A stretch of DNA of 58,392 nucleotides from positions 1-58,392 of the forward strand of contig CAUHHV010000013.1 of NCBI GenBank assembly GCA_959606065.1, in the 5' to 3' direction. A program made the position numbers and the translations under genes. This stretch comes from an uncultured Collinsella sp. (GTDB lineage Bacteria; Actinomycetota; Coriobacteriia; Coriobacteriales; Coriobacteriaceae). The notes beneath the pieces were generated by a model. It was given only the letters and a program-made list of their open reading frames with translations. It was not told the DNA's origin and made no database searches. Within the stretch, counting starts at the first letter, position 1. Every line of letters begins with the position of its first letter. This document shows, one piece after another, positions 27,302-36,326 of the stretch.

Positions 27302-29602
27302 ATGGTCAAGCTGTACGAGGACGGCATCTACCTGCGCGGCGGCAGCGAGGTCGTGCCTGCGGCCGAGGCTGCCGAGCGCGGCATTACGAAGACGCCCGAG
27401 GATGCCAAGCGCGGAACCATCGCGTATTCGATCCTCCAGGCACACAATACGTCCGGTGACCCCGAGGCGCTCAAGATTCGCTTCGATGCCATGGCGAGCC
27501 ACGACATCACCTTTGTCGGCATCATCCAGACGGCGCGCGCCTCGGGCATGGAGCAGTTCCCGCTGCCTTACGTGCTCACCAACTGCCACAACTCGCTGTG
27601 CGCCGTGGGCGGCACCATCAACGAGGACGATCACGTCTTTGGCCTCTCGGCTGCCAAGAAGTACGGCGGCATCTTCGTCCCGCCGCACATCGCCGTCATC
27701 CACTCCTTCATGCGTGAGAACTTCGCCGGCTGCGGCAAGATGATCCTGGGCTCCGACTCGCACACCCGCTACGGCGCCCTGGGCACCATGGCCGTGGGCG
27801 AGGGCGGCGGCGAGCTGGCAAAGCAACTGCTGCGCGACACTTACGACGTTGCCTATCCCGGCGTAGTCGCCATCTACCTCACGGGCGCCCCGCGCCCCGG
27901 CGTTGGCCCGCACGATGTGGCACTTGCCATCATCCGTGCCGTCTTTGCCAAGGGCTACGTCAAGAATAAGGTCATGGAGTTTGTGGGCCCGGGCATCGCG
28001 AGCATGACGACCGATTACCGCAACGGCGTCGACGTCATGACCACCGAGACCACCTGCCTGTCGAGCATCTGGGCCACCGACGAGGACACGCACGCATTCC
28101 TGACCATGCACGGTCGCGGCGACGACTATCGCGAGCTCAAGCCCGCCGATGTCGCCTACTACGACGGTTGCGTCGAGGTCGACCTGTCGAGCATCAAGCC
28201 CATGATCGCACTGCCGTTCCATCCTTCCAACGGCTTTGAGATCGACGAGCTCAACGAGAACCTCGAGGACATCCTGCACGAGGTGGAGCTCGAGGCCGCC
28301 AAGATCGGCGAGGGCAAGACGCACTTTAGCCTGCTCGACAAGATTGTCGACGGCAAGCTGCACGTGCAGCAGGGCGTTATCGCCGGCTGCTCGGGCGGCA
28401 ACTATGACTCCGTGGTCCAGGCTGCCCGCGTGCTCAAGGGCGCCAATACCGGCTGCGGCGAGTTCTCGCTGTCGGTCTATCCCACGAGCCAGCCCGTGGC
28501 GCTCGAACTTACACGCCGCGGCTACATCTACGACCTCATGGAGGCCGGCGCAATCGTGCGCACGGCATTCTGCGGCCCGTGCTTCGGCGCCGGCGACACG
28601 CCCGCCAACAACGGCCTTTCGATCCGTCACACCACGCGCAACTTCCCCAACCGCGAGGGTTCCAAGCCGGGTAATGGCCAGCTGAGCGCCGTGGCCCTGA
28701 TGGACGCCCGCTCCATTGCGGCAACGGCTGCCAACGGCGGCGTCCTGACGCCGGCGACCGACCTGCCCGAGGACACTTGGGACGAGGCCTGCGAGTACAC
28801 CTTTGACGACGCGCCGTACAAGAAGCGCGTGTACTGGGGCTTTGGCAAGGCGGAGCCTGCCGACGAGCTGGTCGAAGGCCCCAACATCAAGCCGTGGCCC
28901 GCGATGGAGCCGCTCGGCGACGACATCCTGCTCAAGGTTTGCTCCAAGATCATGGACCCGGTCACCACGACCGACGAGCTCATTCCCTCGGGCGAGACGA
29001 GCTCCTTCCGCTCCAACCCGCTGGGCCTGGCTGAGTTTACGCTGAGCCGCCGCGACCCGGCCTACGTGGGTCGCTCCAAGGAGGTCGACGCTGTGGAGAA
29101 GCGTCGCGTTGCCGGCGAGTCCGCGGGCGACCTGGCGGCGTTCGATGCCGAGCTTGCCGGTGTGTTTGAGGCGCTGGCCGGCGCGGGTGTCGCGGCCGAT
29201 GCCAAGGCGACCGAGTTCGGTTCCATGATTTACGCCAAGAAGCCTGGCGACGGCAGCGCCCGCGAGCAGGCCGCGAGCTGCCAGCGCGTAATTGGCGGCC
29301 TGGCCAACATCGTCCACGAGTACGCCACCAAGCGCTATCGCTCCAACGTGATGAACTGGGGCATGGTGCCCTTCCAGATGGAGGCCGAGCCCAACTTTGA
29401 GGTGGGCGATTACGTCTTTGTGCCGGGTATCCGTGCCGCGCTCGATGGCGACCTGAAGGACATCGCCGCCTACGTGGTGCGCGCCGATGGTGCGGTCGAG
29501 CAGATTGAGCTCTACATTGCCGATATGACGGCAGAGGAGCGTGCCATCGTCAAGGCCGGCTGCCTGATCAACTACAACAAGTTCAAGGCCGCTGCCGAGT
29601 AG
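27302..29602 (+). CDS. Aconitase-family hydratase (YbhJ-like)
   Basis: A 766-residue enzyme of the aconitase superfamily, probably a [4Fe-4S] hydro-lyase of unknown substrate. Candidate cluster ligands are C363 in AGCSGGNYD and C424/C427 in AFCGPCFGAGD. SDSHTRYGALGTMAVGEGGGE is the typical aconitase active-site segment, and a swivel-type domain is at the C-terminus. I place the start at 27302: GGGAG lies 5 nt upstream and codon use changes sharply there, with rare CTA, CGA and AGA codons before it. The frame is open back to a GTG at 27200. Length fits YbhJ-like proteins (about 750). Confidence 0.85.
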   Translation: MVKLYEDGIYLRGGSEVVPAAEAAERGITKTPEDAKRGTIAYSILQAHNTSGDPEALKIRFDAMASHDITFVGIIQTARASGMEQFPLPYVLTNCHNSLCAVGGTINEDDHVFGLSAAKKYGGIFVPPHIAVIHSFMRENFAGCGKMILGSDSHTRYGALGTMAVGEGGGELAKQLLRDTYDVAYPGVVAIYLTGAPRPGVGPHDVALAIIRAVFAKGYVKNKVMEFVGPGIASMTTDYRNGVDVMTTETTCLSSIWATDEDTHAFLTMHGRGDDYRELKPADVAYYDGCVEVDLSSIKPMIALPFHPSNGFEIDELNENLEDILHEVELEAAKIGEGKTHFSLLDKIVDGKLHVQQGVIAGCSGGNYDSVVQAARVLKGANTGCGEFSLSVYPTSQPVALELTRRGYIYDLMEAGAIVRTAFCGPCFGAGDTPANNGLSIRHTTRNFPNREGSKPGNGQLSAVALMDARSIAATAANGGVLTPATDLPEDTWDEACEYTFDDAPYKKRVYWGFGKAEPADELVEGPNIKPWPAMEPLGDDILLKVCSKIMDPVTTTDELIPSGETSSFRSNPLGLAEFTLSRRDPAYVGRSKEVDAVEKRRVAGESAGDLAAFDAELAGVFEALAGAGVAADAKATEFGSMIYAKKPGDGSAREQAASCQRVIGGLANIVHEYATKRYRSNVMNWGMVPFQMEAEPNFEVGDYVFVPGIRAALDGDLKDIAAYVVRADGAVEQIELYIADMTAEERAIVKAGCLINYNKFKAAAE

Positions 29603-29618
29603 CGCACTTAATTGTCCG

Positions 29619-29690
29619 CCCGGGGCTTACCCTTTCCCGCCCGCTCACGCGCTTCGCGAGGGCCGCGTTCGGGAAAGGGTAAGCCCCGGG
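29619..29690. terminator. Long inverted repeat after the hydratase gene
   Basis: Perfect 21-bp arms at 29619-29639 (from CCCGGGGCTTACC to CTTTCCCG) and 29670-29690, enclosing a loop of 30 nt. It lies 16 nt past the stop codon; there is no T-run, but the stem is strong enough to end or protect the transcript. Confidence 0.6.
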
Positions 29691-29748
29691 CTACATTTCT
29701 GCGTTCTCGTTGGGTCTTGAGGGACGCTAATAAATAGACTTGCTTGAT

Positions 29749-29780
29749 GCCGCCTCTGTTATCGGGGCGGCTTCTTTTTG
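29749..29780 (+). terminator. Hairpin with T-run
   Basis: GCCGCC (29749-29754) pairs with GGCGGC (29766-29771) and is followed by TTCTTTTTG. It may be the effective terminator for the hydratase transcript. Confidence 0.55.
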
Positions 29781-29786
29781 TTGAAA

Positions 29787-29821
29787 ACCACCACAAAGGG
29801 GGCAGGCACCTTTGTGGTGGT
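29787..29821 (-). repeat. 35-bp palindrome, family C, copy 1
   Basis: ACCACCACAAAG and CTTTGTGGTGGT (12-bp arms) around GGGGCAGGCAC. It is in reverse orientation compared with copies at 30654-30688 and 31458-31492. Confidence 0.85.
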
Positions 29822-29874
29822 GGGGACGAGCTCGATGCTGTTGTGATCGTTGAGCGGCATGTTAATGGGCGGCT

Positions 29875-30543
29875 CTACAGAATTTCATCTGGGCTGGCGG
29901 GTTTGGTTGTTTTGGGGATGCCGAGTTTGGATGACGCGAAATCGTCAACATTGTCCTTAATTCCGTCTTTGGTGTAGACAGTGACCATATAGGTGCTGTG
30001 TCCGAATTCGCCCTTGTCGCGTGTTGCCCAGGCATCCCAGTAGGCGGCCCCGTTTCGTCCTTTGATTTTTCCGACACGGCGGAGTTCTGTTCGCTTTAAT
30101 TTCTGGTTGCTATAGATGGTTCGACCGGCCTCCTCGGTGAGCCCGCACTGTCCAAGCATCTTGTCGAGGACTTGGTTCATGTGGCGCTCATCGGTGTTTG
30201 GTGCGTAGTCGTAGGCGAGGGTGATGAAGTCGAGTGGCTGGTCGTCGATTAGATAGTTTAGCGTCTGAGGTCCAAGGCAGAAATAGGGGGAGCATCCGTC
30301 GATCTGACCGAGCAGTGGCAACTTTGACTGCCAACTTCCGGTGGGAATTCCATCTTCGTAAAACACGCCGCGACAGATAAAGGAGAGCGAGGTGGCACGC
30401 GAGCCGGCGTCGACCATTCCGCATAAATCGAAGGGCGAGGTGATACCAAGGGAAAAGGGCGTGATGACGATAAGGAAGAGCATCACGATGGGTATGGCGA
30501 GAATGGCGATGACGTTGCGACCGGTGGAATGAGGCGGCTTCAT
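29875..30543 (-). CDS. Membrane-anchored exported protein, unknown function
   Basis: A 222-residue protein with one N-terminal hydrophobic anchor (about 11-32, NVIAILAIPIVMLFLIVI) and a polar extracytoplasmic part with several cysteines (DLCGM, FICRG, DGCSPYFCLG). I do not recognise a family. The start at 30543 has GAGGAG upstream. Base composition is lower in G+C than the neighbouring housekeeping genes. It lies between two copies of the 35-bp palindrome and is divergent from another anchored protein of nearly equal length, suggesting acquired cargo. Confidence 0.72.
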   Translation of the reverse strand: MKPPHSTGRNVIAILAIPIVMLFLIVITPFSLGITSPFDLCGMVDAGSRATSLSFICRGVFYEDGIPTGSWQSKLPLLGQIDGCSPYFCLGPQTLNYLIDDQPLDFITLAYDYAPNTDERHMNQVLDKMLGQCGLTEEAGRTIYSNQKLKRTELRRVGKIKGRNGAAYWDAWATRDKGEFGHSTYMVTVYTKDGIKDNVDDFASSKLGIPKTTKPASPDEIL

Positions 30544-30653
30544 ATGCGCTCCTCGAGACAAAGATCTGTTGAGGATAGGCAGAAATGGATATGTTCAGAG
30601 AGCAATTCAAGTTTAATCTCATTGCGCGAGATGGTCGACCGTTAGCGTCGAAA

Positions 30654-30688
30654 ACCACCACAAAGGTGCCTGTCCCCTTTGTGGTGGT
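30654..30688 (+). repeat. 35-bp palindrome, family C, copy 2
   Basis: ACCACCACAAAG and CTTTGTGGTGGT around GTGCCTGTCCC. It lies between the two divergent anchored-protein genes. Confidence 0.85.
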
Positions 30689-30777
30689 GAGGAGCGCGCG
30701 GCTTCTTTTGGTAATAGTGTTAGCTGGCGGTATCATTAGTGCAGGTGGCGAAGGTTTGCATTGTGGGGTGTTTTGCC

Positions 30778-31449
30778 GTGAGCCGTTCTGCCCGTATTGG
30801 ATTGATTGTCTTGGCGCTTGCGATCGCTGTGGTTGGCGCGGGCGCTGTCGGTATGGCATTTCTACCTGCTGCGGTGACGGAGCCGGTGGTCAAGCCTGTG
30901 ACTCAATCTGTCGAACTTCTGACCGGCGACGACAAGCCCGAGACCATTACCGTTGATTTTGATGAGCAGCCGGCTGTGCTGGGTATTAGTAATTATCCGC
31001 GTATTCAGCTTGGGGCCATGCGCTATACCACGGATACAAGCCTGATCGATAGGGCGTCCGAGCTACTCAAGGGCAAAACATTTAAGCGTTGGTACGGATA
31101 TGCGTCCTATTGGGCAAAAGCGAACGACATGGTTGGCGGATGCCACTCGTCCATCGAGCTGGACACTGCAAACGGCGCAAAGTTATGTGATGTCTCGTAC
31201 GATCCGGGCTACGAGGGCAATGAGGGTCCGGGCATCTACATCATGGACGGCGATGTCGCCTATGTCATGGAGGGCGACCAGAGCGAGCTCAACGATTTTA
31301 TGGGTCAGTGTATCCAAGATGCCTATAAACAGACCTGCTTGCCTGACCCGCAGACTGCACGCGATAGTGGGTCTGCCCGTACATGGCTGTTCGAGGATGA
31401 GATGCCCTGGACCGTCGAATCGGGAAGTACGGGTTCGGCGAAGGAGTAG
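30778..31449 (+). CDS. Membrane-anchored exported protein, unknown function
   Basis: A 223-residue protein. The N-terminus has a basic stretch and a hydrophobic anchor (SARIGLIVLALAIAVVG, about 4-28), followed by a polar extracytoplasmic region with DMVGGCHSSIELD and two other cysteines. No family is recognised. The start at GTG 30778 is chosen because it begins the signal-anchor directly; a GTG at 30739 is in frame but has a poor ribosome site. It is flanked by family C palindromes on both sides. Confidence 0.7.
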   Translation: MSRSARIGLIVLALAIAVVGAGAVGMAFLPAAVTEPVVKPVTQSVELLTGDDKPETITVDFDEQPAVLGISNYPRIQLGAMRYTTDTSLIDRASELLKGKTFKRWYGYASYWAKANDMVGGCHSSIELDTANGAKLCDVSYDPGYEGNEGPGIYIMDGDVAYVMEGDQSELNDFMGQCIQDAYKQTCLPDPQTARDSGSARTWLFEDEMPWTVESGSTGSAKE

Positions 31450-31457
31450 AGACCGCG

Positions 31458-31492
31458 ACCACCACAAAGGTGCCTGTCCTCTTTGTGGTGGT
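31458..31492 (+). repeat. 35-bp palindrome, family C, copy 3
   Basis: ACCACCACAAAG and CTTTGTGGTGGT around GTGCCTGTCCT, 9 nt after a gene stop codon. It may double as a transcript end. Confidence 0.85.
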
Positions 31493-31501
31493 TTTCGGTC
31501 T

Positions 31502-31558
31502 GTCTCGATCTGTAACATCTAGGATCAAAAATGGCTGCTAGATGTTACAGATCGAGAC
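31502..31558. repeat. 20-bp-arm inverted repeat
   Basis: GTCTCGATCTGTAACATCTA (31502-31521) pairs perfectly with TAGATGTTACAGATCGAGAC (31539-31558) across 17 nt. It differs in sequence from the other repeat families. No T-run follows. Confidence 0.75.
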
Positions 31559-31620
31559 GGTAGCGCGCCTGGGCAGCGGCGGGCTGACATCTCAGTACCC
31601 TATCCGTAATTCACTCAGAA

Positions 31621-31655
31621 AATCTTATATATAGAGACTTAGATTTGTGTATAAG
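31621..31655 (+). promoter_or_regulatory. clpB heat-shock promoter element (probable HspR operator)
   Basis: AATCTTATAT, 5 nt, GACTTAGATT (31621-31645), the same half-sites and spacing as upstream of dnaK; only the spacer differs. A -10-like TATAAG follows at 31650. HspR control is inferred. Confidence 0.7.
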
Positions 31656-31735
31656 ATCGCGTAAAGCTGGCAACAATACTTCTCGAACAACGTGAAGCCG
31701 CCCCGTAGGGCGGCCGCCCCAAGAGAGGTGATTCC

Positions 31736-34363
31736 ATGAGAATCGATAAGCTAGCAATGACGTCGCGCGAGGCGCTGCAGACCGCCATGAGCACGGCTGC
31801 CGATGCACAGGCCGGCGCGGTGGAGCCGATCCACCTGCTGTCTGCCCTGCTCGGTGCCGGCGAGCGCAATATCTCCGTGATCATCGAGCGCATCGGTGCC
31901 GACCCGGCTCAGCTCGCACGCTCCACACAAGATGCCATCGACCATGCGCCCAAGGTGTCGGGCGAGGGTCAGCAGATGGGCCTGTCCAACGAGCTCGTTC
32001 GCGTGATCGAGAAGGCCGAGAAAAAGGCCACCAAGATGGGCGACAGCTTTGTGGTGACCGAGCATCTGCTGATGGCACTTGCCGAGGACAAGGGTGAGGC
32101 GGGTCGCGTGCTGCGTGACGCCGGCGTGACCAAGGAGCGCATCGAGCAAGTCTACGAGGAACTGCGCGGCGATGACCGCGTGACGTCTGCCGAGGACAAG
32201 ACGCAGTTTGAGGCGTTGGAGCAGTACGGTCGCAACATCTGCGATCTGGCCCGCGCCGGCAAGCTCGACCCGGTCATCGGTCGTACCGACGAGATCCGCC
32301 GTACCATCCAGGTTCTGTCCCGCCGCACCAAGAACAACCCCGTGCTCATCGGCGAGCCGGGCGTCGGCAAGACGGCCATCGTCGAGGGTATCGCCCAGCG
32401 CATCGTGGCCGGCGACGTGCCGAGCACCCTGCGCGACCGCGACCTCATCGAGCTCGACATGAGCGCGCTGGTCGCCGGCGCCAAGTATCGCGGCGAGTTC
32501 GAGGACCGCTTGAAGGCCGTGCTCAAGGAAGTGCAAAAGGCGCAAGGCAAGGTCATCCTGTTCATCGATGAGCTCCACACCATCGTGGGCGCGGGTGCCA
32601 CCGAGGGCTCCATGGATGCCGGCAACATCCTCAAGCCGGCGCTCGCCCGTGGCGACTTGCACGCAATCGGCGCGACTACGCTCGACGAGTACCGCAAGTA
32701 CATCGAGAAGGACGCGGCACTCGCCCGTCGTTTCCAGACCGTGATGGTCAGCGAGCCTACCGTCGAGGACACCATTTCAATCCTGCGTGGCCTCAAGGAG
32801 AAGTACGAGATCTTCCACGGCGTGCATATCACCGATAGTGCGCTCGTGGCAGCTGCCGACCTCTCCGATCGCTATATCGCCGACCGCTTCCTGCCCGACA
32901 AGGCCATCGACCTGGTCGATGAGGCGGCAAGCCGCTTGCGCATGGAGCTCGACAGCATGCCGGTCGAGATTGACGCCACCACGCGTCAGCTCACCCAGCT
33001 GCAGATCGAGGAACAGGCGCTCATGAAGGAGACCGACGACGCCTCCAAGGAGCGTCTGGAGGCCCTGCGCCAGGAGATCGCCGAGGTCCAGGAAAAGCTC
33101 AACGTGCAAAAGGCCGGCTGGCTCAACCAGAAGAACGCCATCGACCACGTGCAGGAGCTTAAGGGGCAGCTTGACGAGGCCAAGAGCGAAGAGGAGCGCG
33201 CGACGCGCAACGGCGACCTGGGCCGTGCGTCCGAGCTGCGCTACTCCGTGATCCCTGGCCTGCAGCAGCAGATTCAGGATTCCGAGGCCGCGCTCGAGGC
33301 ACAAAAGCAGCAGGACGGCGAGGGCCTGAACGAGCAGGTGACCTCCGATGAGATCGCCGAGGTCGTGAGCGCCTGGACCGGCGTGCCCGTGTCCAAGATG
33401 ATGCAGGGCGAGCTCGACAAGCTCAAGGGCTTGGAGGGTGAGCTGCATAAGCGCGTCATCGGTCAGGACGAGGCCGTCTCCGCCGTCGCCGCAGCTGTGC
33501 GCCGCAGCCGAGCGGGCCTCTCCGATCCGGACAAGCCCATCGGCAGCTTCTTCTTCCTGGGCCCCACCGGCGTGGGCAAGACCGAGCTCGCCAAGGCGCT
33601 GGCCGAGTGCCTGTTCGATGACGAGCGTGCGCTCGTGCGTATCGACATGTCCGAGTACATGGAGAAGTTCAGCGTCCAACGTCTGATCGGTGCGCCTCCG
33701 GGATACGTTGGCTACGACGAGGGCGGCCAGCTCACCGAGGCCGTGCGCCGTCGTCCGTACTCCGTGATTTTGCTCGACGAGATGGAGAAGGCTCATCCGG
33801 ATGTCTTTAACGTGCTGCTGCAGGTGCTTGATGACGGCCGTCTGACCGATGGCCAGGGTCGCCAGGTGTCCTTCAAGAACACGATCATCATCATGACGTC
33901 TAACGTGGGCTCCAAGGCCATCGCCGATCTGTCCGGTAAGGACGAGGAGGAGATGCGCCATCAGGTCGACGCCGCCATGGCTCAGACCTTCCGCCCCGAG
34001 TTCCTCAACCGTATCGACGATATCGTGGTGTTCCATCCGCTCGGCATGGCGCAGATCGAGAAGATCGTCGACATCCAGCTTGCCGACGTCCGCGCGCGTC
34101 TGGCCAAGGAGCGCATGACGCTTGCCATCACCCCGGCGGCCAAGCAGATGCTCGCCGTGGGTGGCCTGGACCCCGTGTTCGGTGCCCGTCCGCTCAAGCG
34201 CCTGGTCCAGCGCGAGGTCGTGGACGCCATCGCCGCCGCCATCATCGACGGTACGGTGCGCGAGGGCGATCAGGTGACGGTCGATGCCGACAAGGACGGC
34301 GGCTTTACCGTCGTGTGCGATAACACGCCGTCTGCTACCTACGAGGTCCCCGACGCCGAGTAG
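31736..34363 (+). CDS. clpB: ATP-dependent disaggregase ClpB
   Basis: An 875-residue Hsp100. The N-terminal Clp repeat domain spans about 1-145. The first AAA+ module has Walker A GEPGVGKTA and Walker B VILFIDELHT. The coiled-coil middle domain spans about 410-530 (EEQALMKETDDASKERLEAL). The second AAA+ module has GPTGVGKTE and VILLDEMEKAHPDVFN. This middle domain distinguishes ClpB from ClpA/C. GAGGTG precedes the ATG at 31736. It works with DnaK, GrpE and DnaJ on aggregated proteins and shares the dnaK promoter element. Confidence 0.97.
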   Translation: MRIDKLAMTSREALQTAMSTAADAQAGAVEPIHLLSALLGAGERNISVIIERIGADPAQLARSTQDAIDHAPKVSGEGQQMGLSNELVRVIEKAEKKATKMGDSFVVTEHLLMALAEDKGEAGRVLRDAGVTKERIEQVYEELRGDDRVTSAEDKTQFEALEQYGRNICDLARAGKLDPVIGRTDEIRRTIQVLSRRTKNNPVLIGEPGVGKTAIVEGIAQRIVAGDVPSTLRDRDLIELDMSALVAGAKYRGEFEDRLKAVLKEVQKAQGKVILFIDELHTIVGAGATEGSMDAGNILKPALARGDLHAIGATTLDEYRKYIEKDAALARRFQTVMVSEPTVEDTISILRGLKEKYEIFHGVHITDSALVAAADLSDRYIADRFLPDKAIDLVDEAASRLRMELDSMPVEIDATTRQLTQLQIEEQALMKETDDASKERLEALRQEIAEVQEKLNVQKAGWLNQKNAIDHVQELKGQLDEAKSEEERATRNGDLGRASELRYSVIPGLQQQIQDSEAALEAQKQQDGEGLNEQVTSDEIAEVVSAWTGVPVSKMMQGELDKLKGLEGELHKRVIGQDEAVSAVAAAVRRSRAGLSDPDKPIGSFFFLGPTGVGKTELAKALAECLFDDERALVRIDMSEYMEKFSVQRLIGAPPGYVGYDEGGQLTEAVRRRPYSVILLDEMEKAHPDVFNVLLQVLDDGRLTDGQGRQVSFKNTIIIMTSNVGSKAIADLSGKDEEEMRHQVDAAMAQTFRPEFLNRIDDIVVFHPLGMAQIEKIVDIQLADVRARLAKERMTLAITPAAKQMLAVGGLDPVFGARPLKRLVQREVVDAIAAAIIDGTVREGDQVTVDADKDGGFTVVCDNTPSATYEVPDAE

Positions 34364-34410
34364 ATTTATGGGACATGCCTTAAAATCTGCCAGCCGTCTC
34401 TAAACGCCAA

Positions 34411-34446
34411 GGGCGGCGGATCCAATTGGGTCCGCCGCCCTTTTTC
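34411..34446 (+). terminator. Intrinsic terminator after clpB
   Basis: GGGCGGCGGATCC (34411-34423) pairs with GGGTCCGCCGCCC (34428-34440), one mismatch, followed by TTTTT. Confidence 0.9.
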
Positions 34447-34497
34447 GTGCGACAATCGATAATGTTGAACACGATTGCATGGCAAGGAGATATGCAG

Positions 34498-34692
34498 ATG
34501 ATAGACAAGAACAAGACGAATGCGCCGGTCGCCAACGCCGCGCCGGCCGCACCCAAGCCTGCACCCAAGCCTGTGCCCAAGCCGCGCGACCCCTACATCC
34601 GTGCCGAGAACGAGGATGACGACGGCTACGATCCTTATAGCGATCGTCGCCCCGAGCGCGAGCCCCTCTTCGAAGCTGACCCCTGGCGTTAA
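34498..34692 (+). CDS. Small proline- and acid-rich protein, unknown function
   Basis: A 64-residue protein: Ala/Pro/Lys repeats (PAAPKPAPKPVPKPRDP, about 18-35) followed by an acidic, aromatic tail (ENEDDDGYDPYSD) and a basic/Glu end. It is predicted to be disordered. AAGGAGA lies 7-8 nt before ATG 34498. It follows the clpB terminator. I do not recognise it; the clear ribosome site and codon use favour a real gene. Confidence 0.6.
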   Translation: MIDKNKTNAPVANAAPAAPKPAPKPVPKPRDPYIRAENEDDDGYDPYSDRRPEREPLFEADPWR

Positions 34693-34831
34693 GTAGCTCA
34701 TTTGGGACGGGGCTTTTTTAGCTACTTTGTTTTCGGCTAGAGGCGTTCATGCCTGCCCCCCTCGGCCGCTCGATATCCTCCGGGAGGGGCCACTAATAGA
34801 AAACTTGCTTATCCATTAATCAAGATACGCA

Positions 34832-34893
34832 CAATCTTGCTCTCCTGCCAATCAAGAATCGTTATAATCTTGATTAGCAGGAGAGCAAGATTG
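34832..34893 (+). promoter_or_regulatory. Palindromic promoter of the DUF4143-type ATPase gene
   Basis: 26-bp arms (34832-34857 and 34868-34893, one mismatch) around a 10-nt centre that holds TATAAT (34863-34868). The right arm ends 8 bp before the ATG at 34901. The dyad covers the whole likely promoter, so it looks like an operator, or a hairpin that would cover the leader. Confidence 0.6.
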
Positions 34894-34900
34894 GAGAATT

Positions 34901-36253
34901 ATGGCATTCAACGACTTGGTGGCTCAAAAAATAAAGGACTTTGAGCAACAGGGGATTCCGCAGGTCTTTGAGCGCGACCTTGATCTGGGCAACCCGCAGG
35001 AGCCAAAGCGCGACAACATCGTATATGTGATTGTGGGCGCCCGTCGTTGTGGAAAGACGTATCGCCTGTATCAGGAGATGCGGCGGCTTCAGGGCCAAGG
35101 CGTCGAGCTTGACCGGATGCTATATTTCAATTTTGAGGATGAGCGCTTGCGTCCGTATGAGCCATCGCTACTAGCGGACGTGCTCGATACATTCTATGCA
35201 CTATATCCTGCTGCTCGAGGCGAGGGCGCCTACCTTTTCTTTGACGAGATCCAGGAAATACCCGAATGGGGTGCGTTTCTGCGACGCGTGGTCGATACGG
35301 AGAAGGCGACCGTTTACGTGACGGGATCTTCTTCTAAGATGCTGTCCTCAGAACTTAAGAGCGAGTTCAGGGGCCGTTCTCTTGTGCGAGAGCTTTTTCC
35401 GTTGAGTTTTTCGGAATACGTCCGATATAAGACGGGGAGCGTTCCTGAGTCGAACGCGCCCTTCTCCTCAAGCGCTGCAGCGTTGCTCCGACACCATCTG
35501 GTCGGATATCTCGAGCGAGGGGGATTCATCGCGACACTTGAGCAGACGCCCGCAGACGCGATTCAGCTGCTACAGGAATATGCGTCGCGAACGGTCGCTA
35601 TGGACGTTGTGGAGCGTTACGACGTCAAGAGCCCTCGTTTGGCCTCACTGTTTCTGACGCGGTGTATGGCATCTTCGGGACGAGAGCTGTCGGTGAACAA
35701 GGTGTACAACGAGTTCAAGAGCAGGCAGATACCCGTCAGTCGTAATTCGCTCAGCGATTTACTTGAGTATTATGAGGACGCCTACCTGTTATTTTCTGTG
35801 CCGGAGTTCACGCGTTCACTGGCAAATAACATGCGGTCTGCGTCTAAGGTCTACGCTGTCGACCCTGCGATGTTTGGAGCATTCTCTCCCGCATCGGCAT
35901 TGGACCAGGGCCAGAGGCTCGAGACTGCGGTGTTCAATGCGCTCAGAAGAAGGACTCCTGCGGTGCGGGTCGGTTCGGTCTGCCGCCTACTGGTCAAGGA
36001 GAAGAATAAAAGCCATGAGGTTGACTTTGTGGCTGGGGATGCACTTCTCATGCAGGCTTATAGCCTGACTCAGGTGAGTGTGGATATGGCAAGCGAGAAA
36101 ACGCGCGAACGCGAAATTGCAGCCCTCGATGCCTCGATGGCCCAGTTTGATCTTGGCGAGTCGGTAATCGTTACTATGGATGAACAGGCCGATATTCCAT
36201 GTGAACACGGTGTGGTACACGCTGTGCCCGCATGGAAGTGGCTCCTTGCCTAA
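34901..36253 (+). CDS. ATP-binding protein, AAA + DUF4143 type
   Basis: A 450-residue ATPase. Walker A GARRCGKT is at 46-53, Walker B YLFFDEIQEIP near 112, and a sensor-like VTGSSSKML near 145. The C-terminal half has the DUF4143-type end (EVDFVAGDALL, a PD-(D/E)XK-like motif). Such proteins are common, often in mobile or defence-rich regions, but their role is unclear. G+C and codon use are lower than in clpB, suggesting transfer. GGAG precedes the ATG. Transcription appears to be controlled by the palindrome upstream. Confidence 0.88.
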   Translation: MAFNDLVAQKIKDFEQQGIPQVFERDLDLGNPQEPKRDNIVYVIVGARRCGKTYRLYQEMRRLQGQGVELDRMLYFNFEDERLRPYEPSLLADVLDTFYALYPAARGEGAYLFFDEIQEIPEWGAFLRRVVDTEKATVYVTGSSSKMLSSELKSEFRGRSLVRELFPLSFSEYVRYKTGSVPESNAPFSSSAAALLRHHLVGYLERGGFIATLEQTPADAIQLLQEYASRTVAMDVVERYDVKSPRLASLFLTRCMASSGRELSVNKVYNEFKSRQIPVSRNSLSDLLEYYEDAYLLFSVPEFTRSLANNMRSASKVYAVDPAMFGAFSPASALDQGQRLETAVFNALRRRTPAVRVGSVCRLLVKEKNKSHEVDFVAGDALLMQAYSLTQVSVDMASEKTREREIAALDASMAQFDLGESVIVTMDEQADIPCEHGVVHAVPAWKWLLA

Positions 36254-36269
36254 TCATCTACGGATCTGT

Positions 36270-36291
36270 GGGGCCAGGACCTCCTGGCCCC
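36270..36291. terminator. Bidirectional terminator
   Basis: GGGGCCAGGA and TCCTGGCCCC form a perfect hairpin between convergent genes. Confidence 0.7.
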
Positions 36292-36326
36292 TTCATCACG
36301 GTTGGGGAGTACCATGATGCGCCCGG

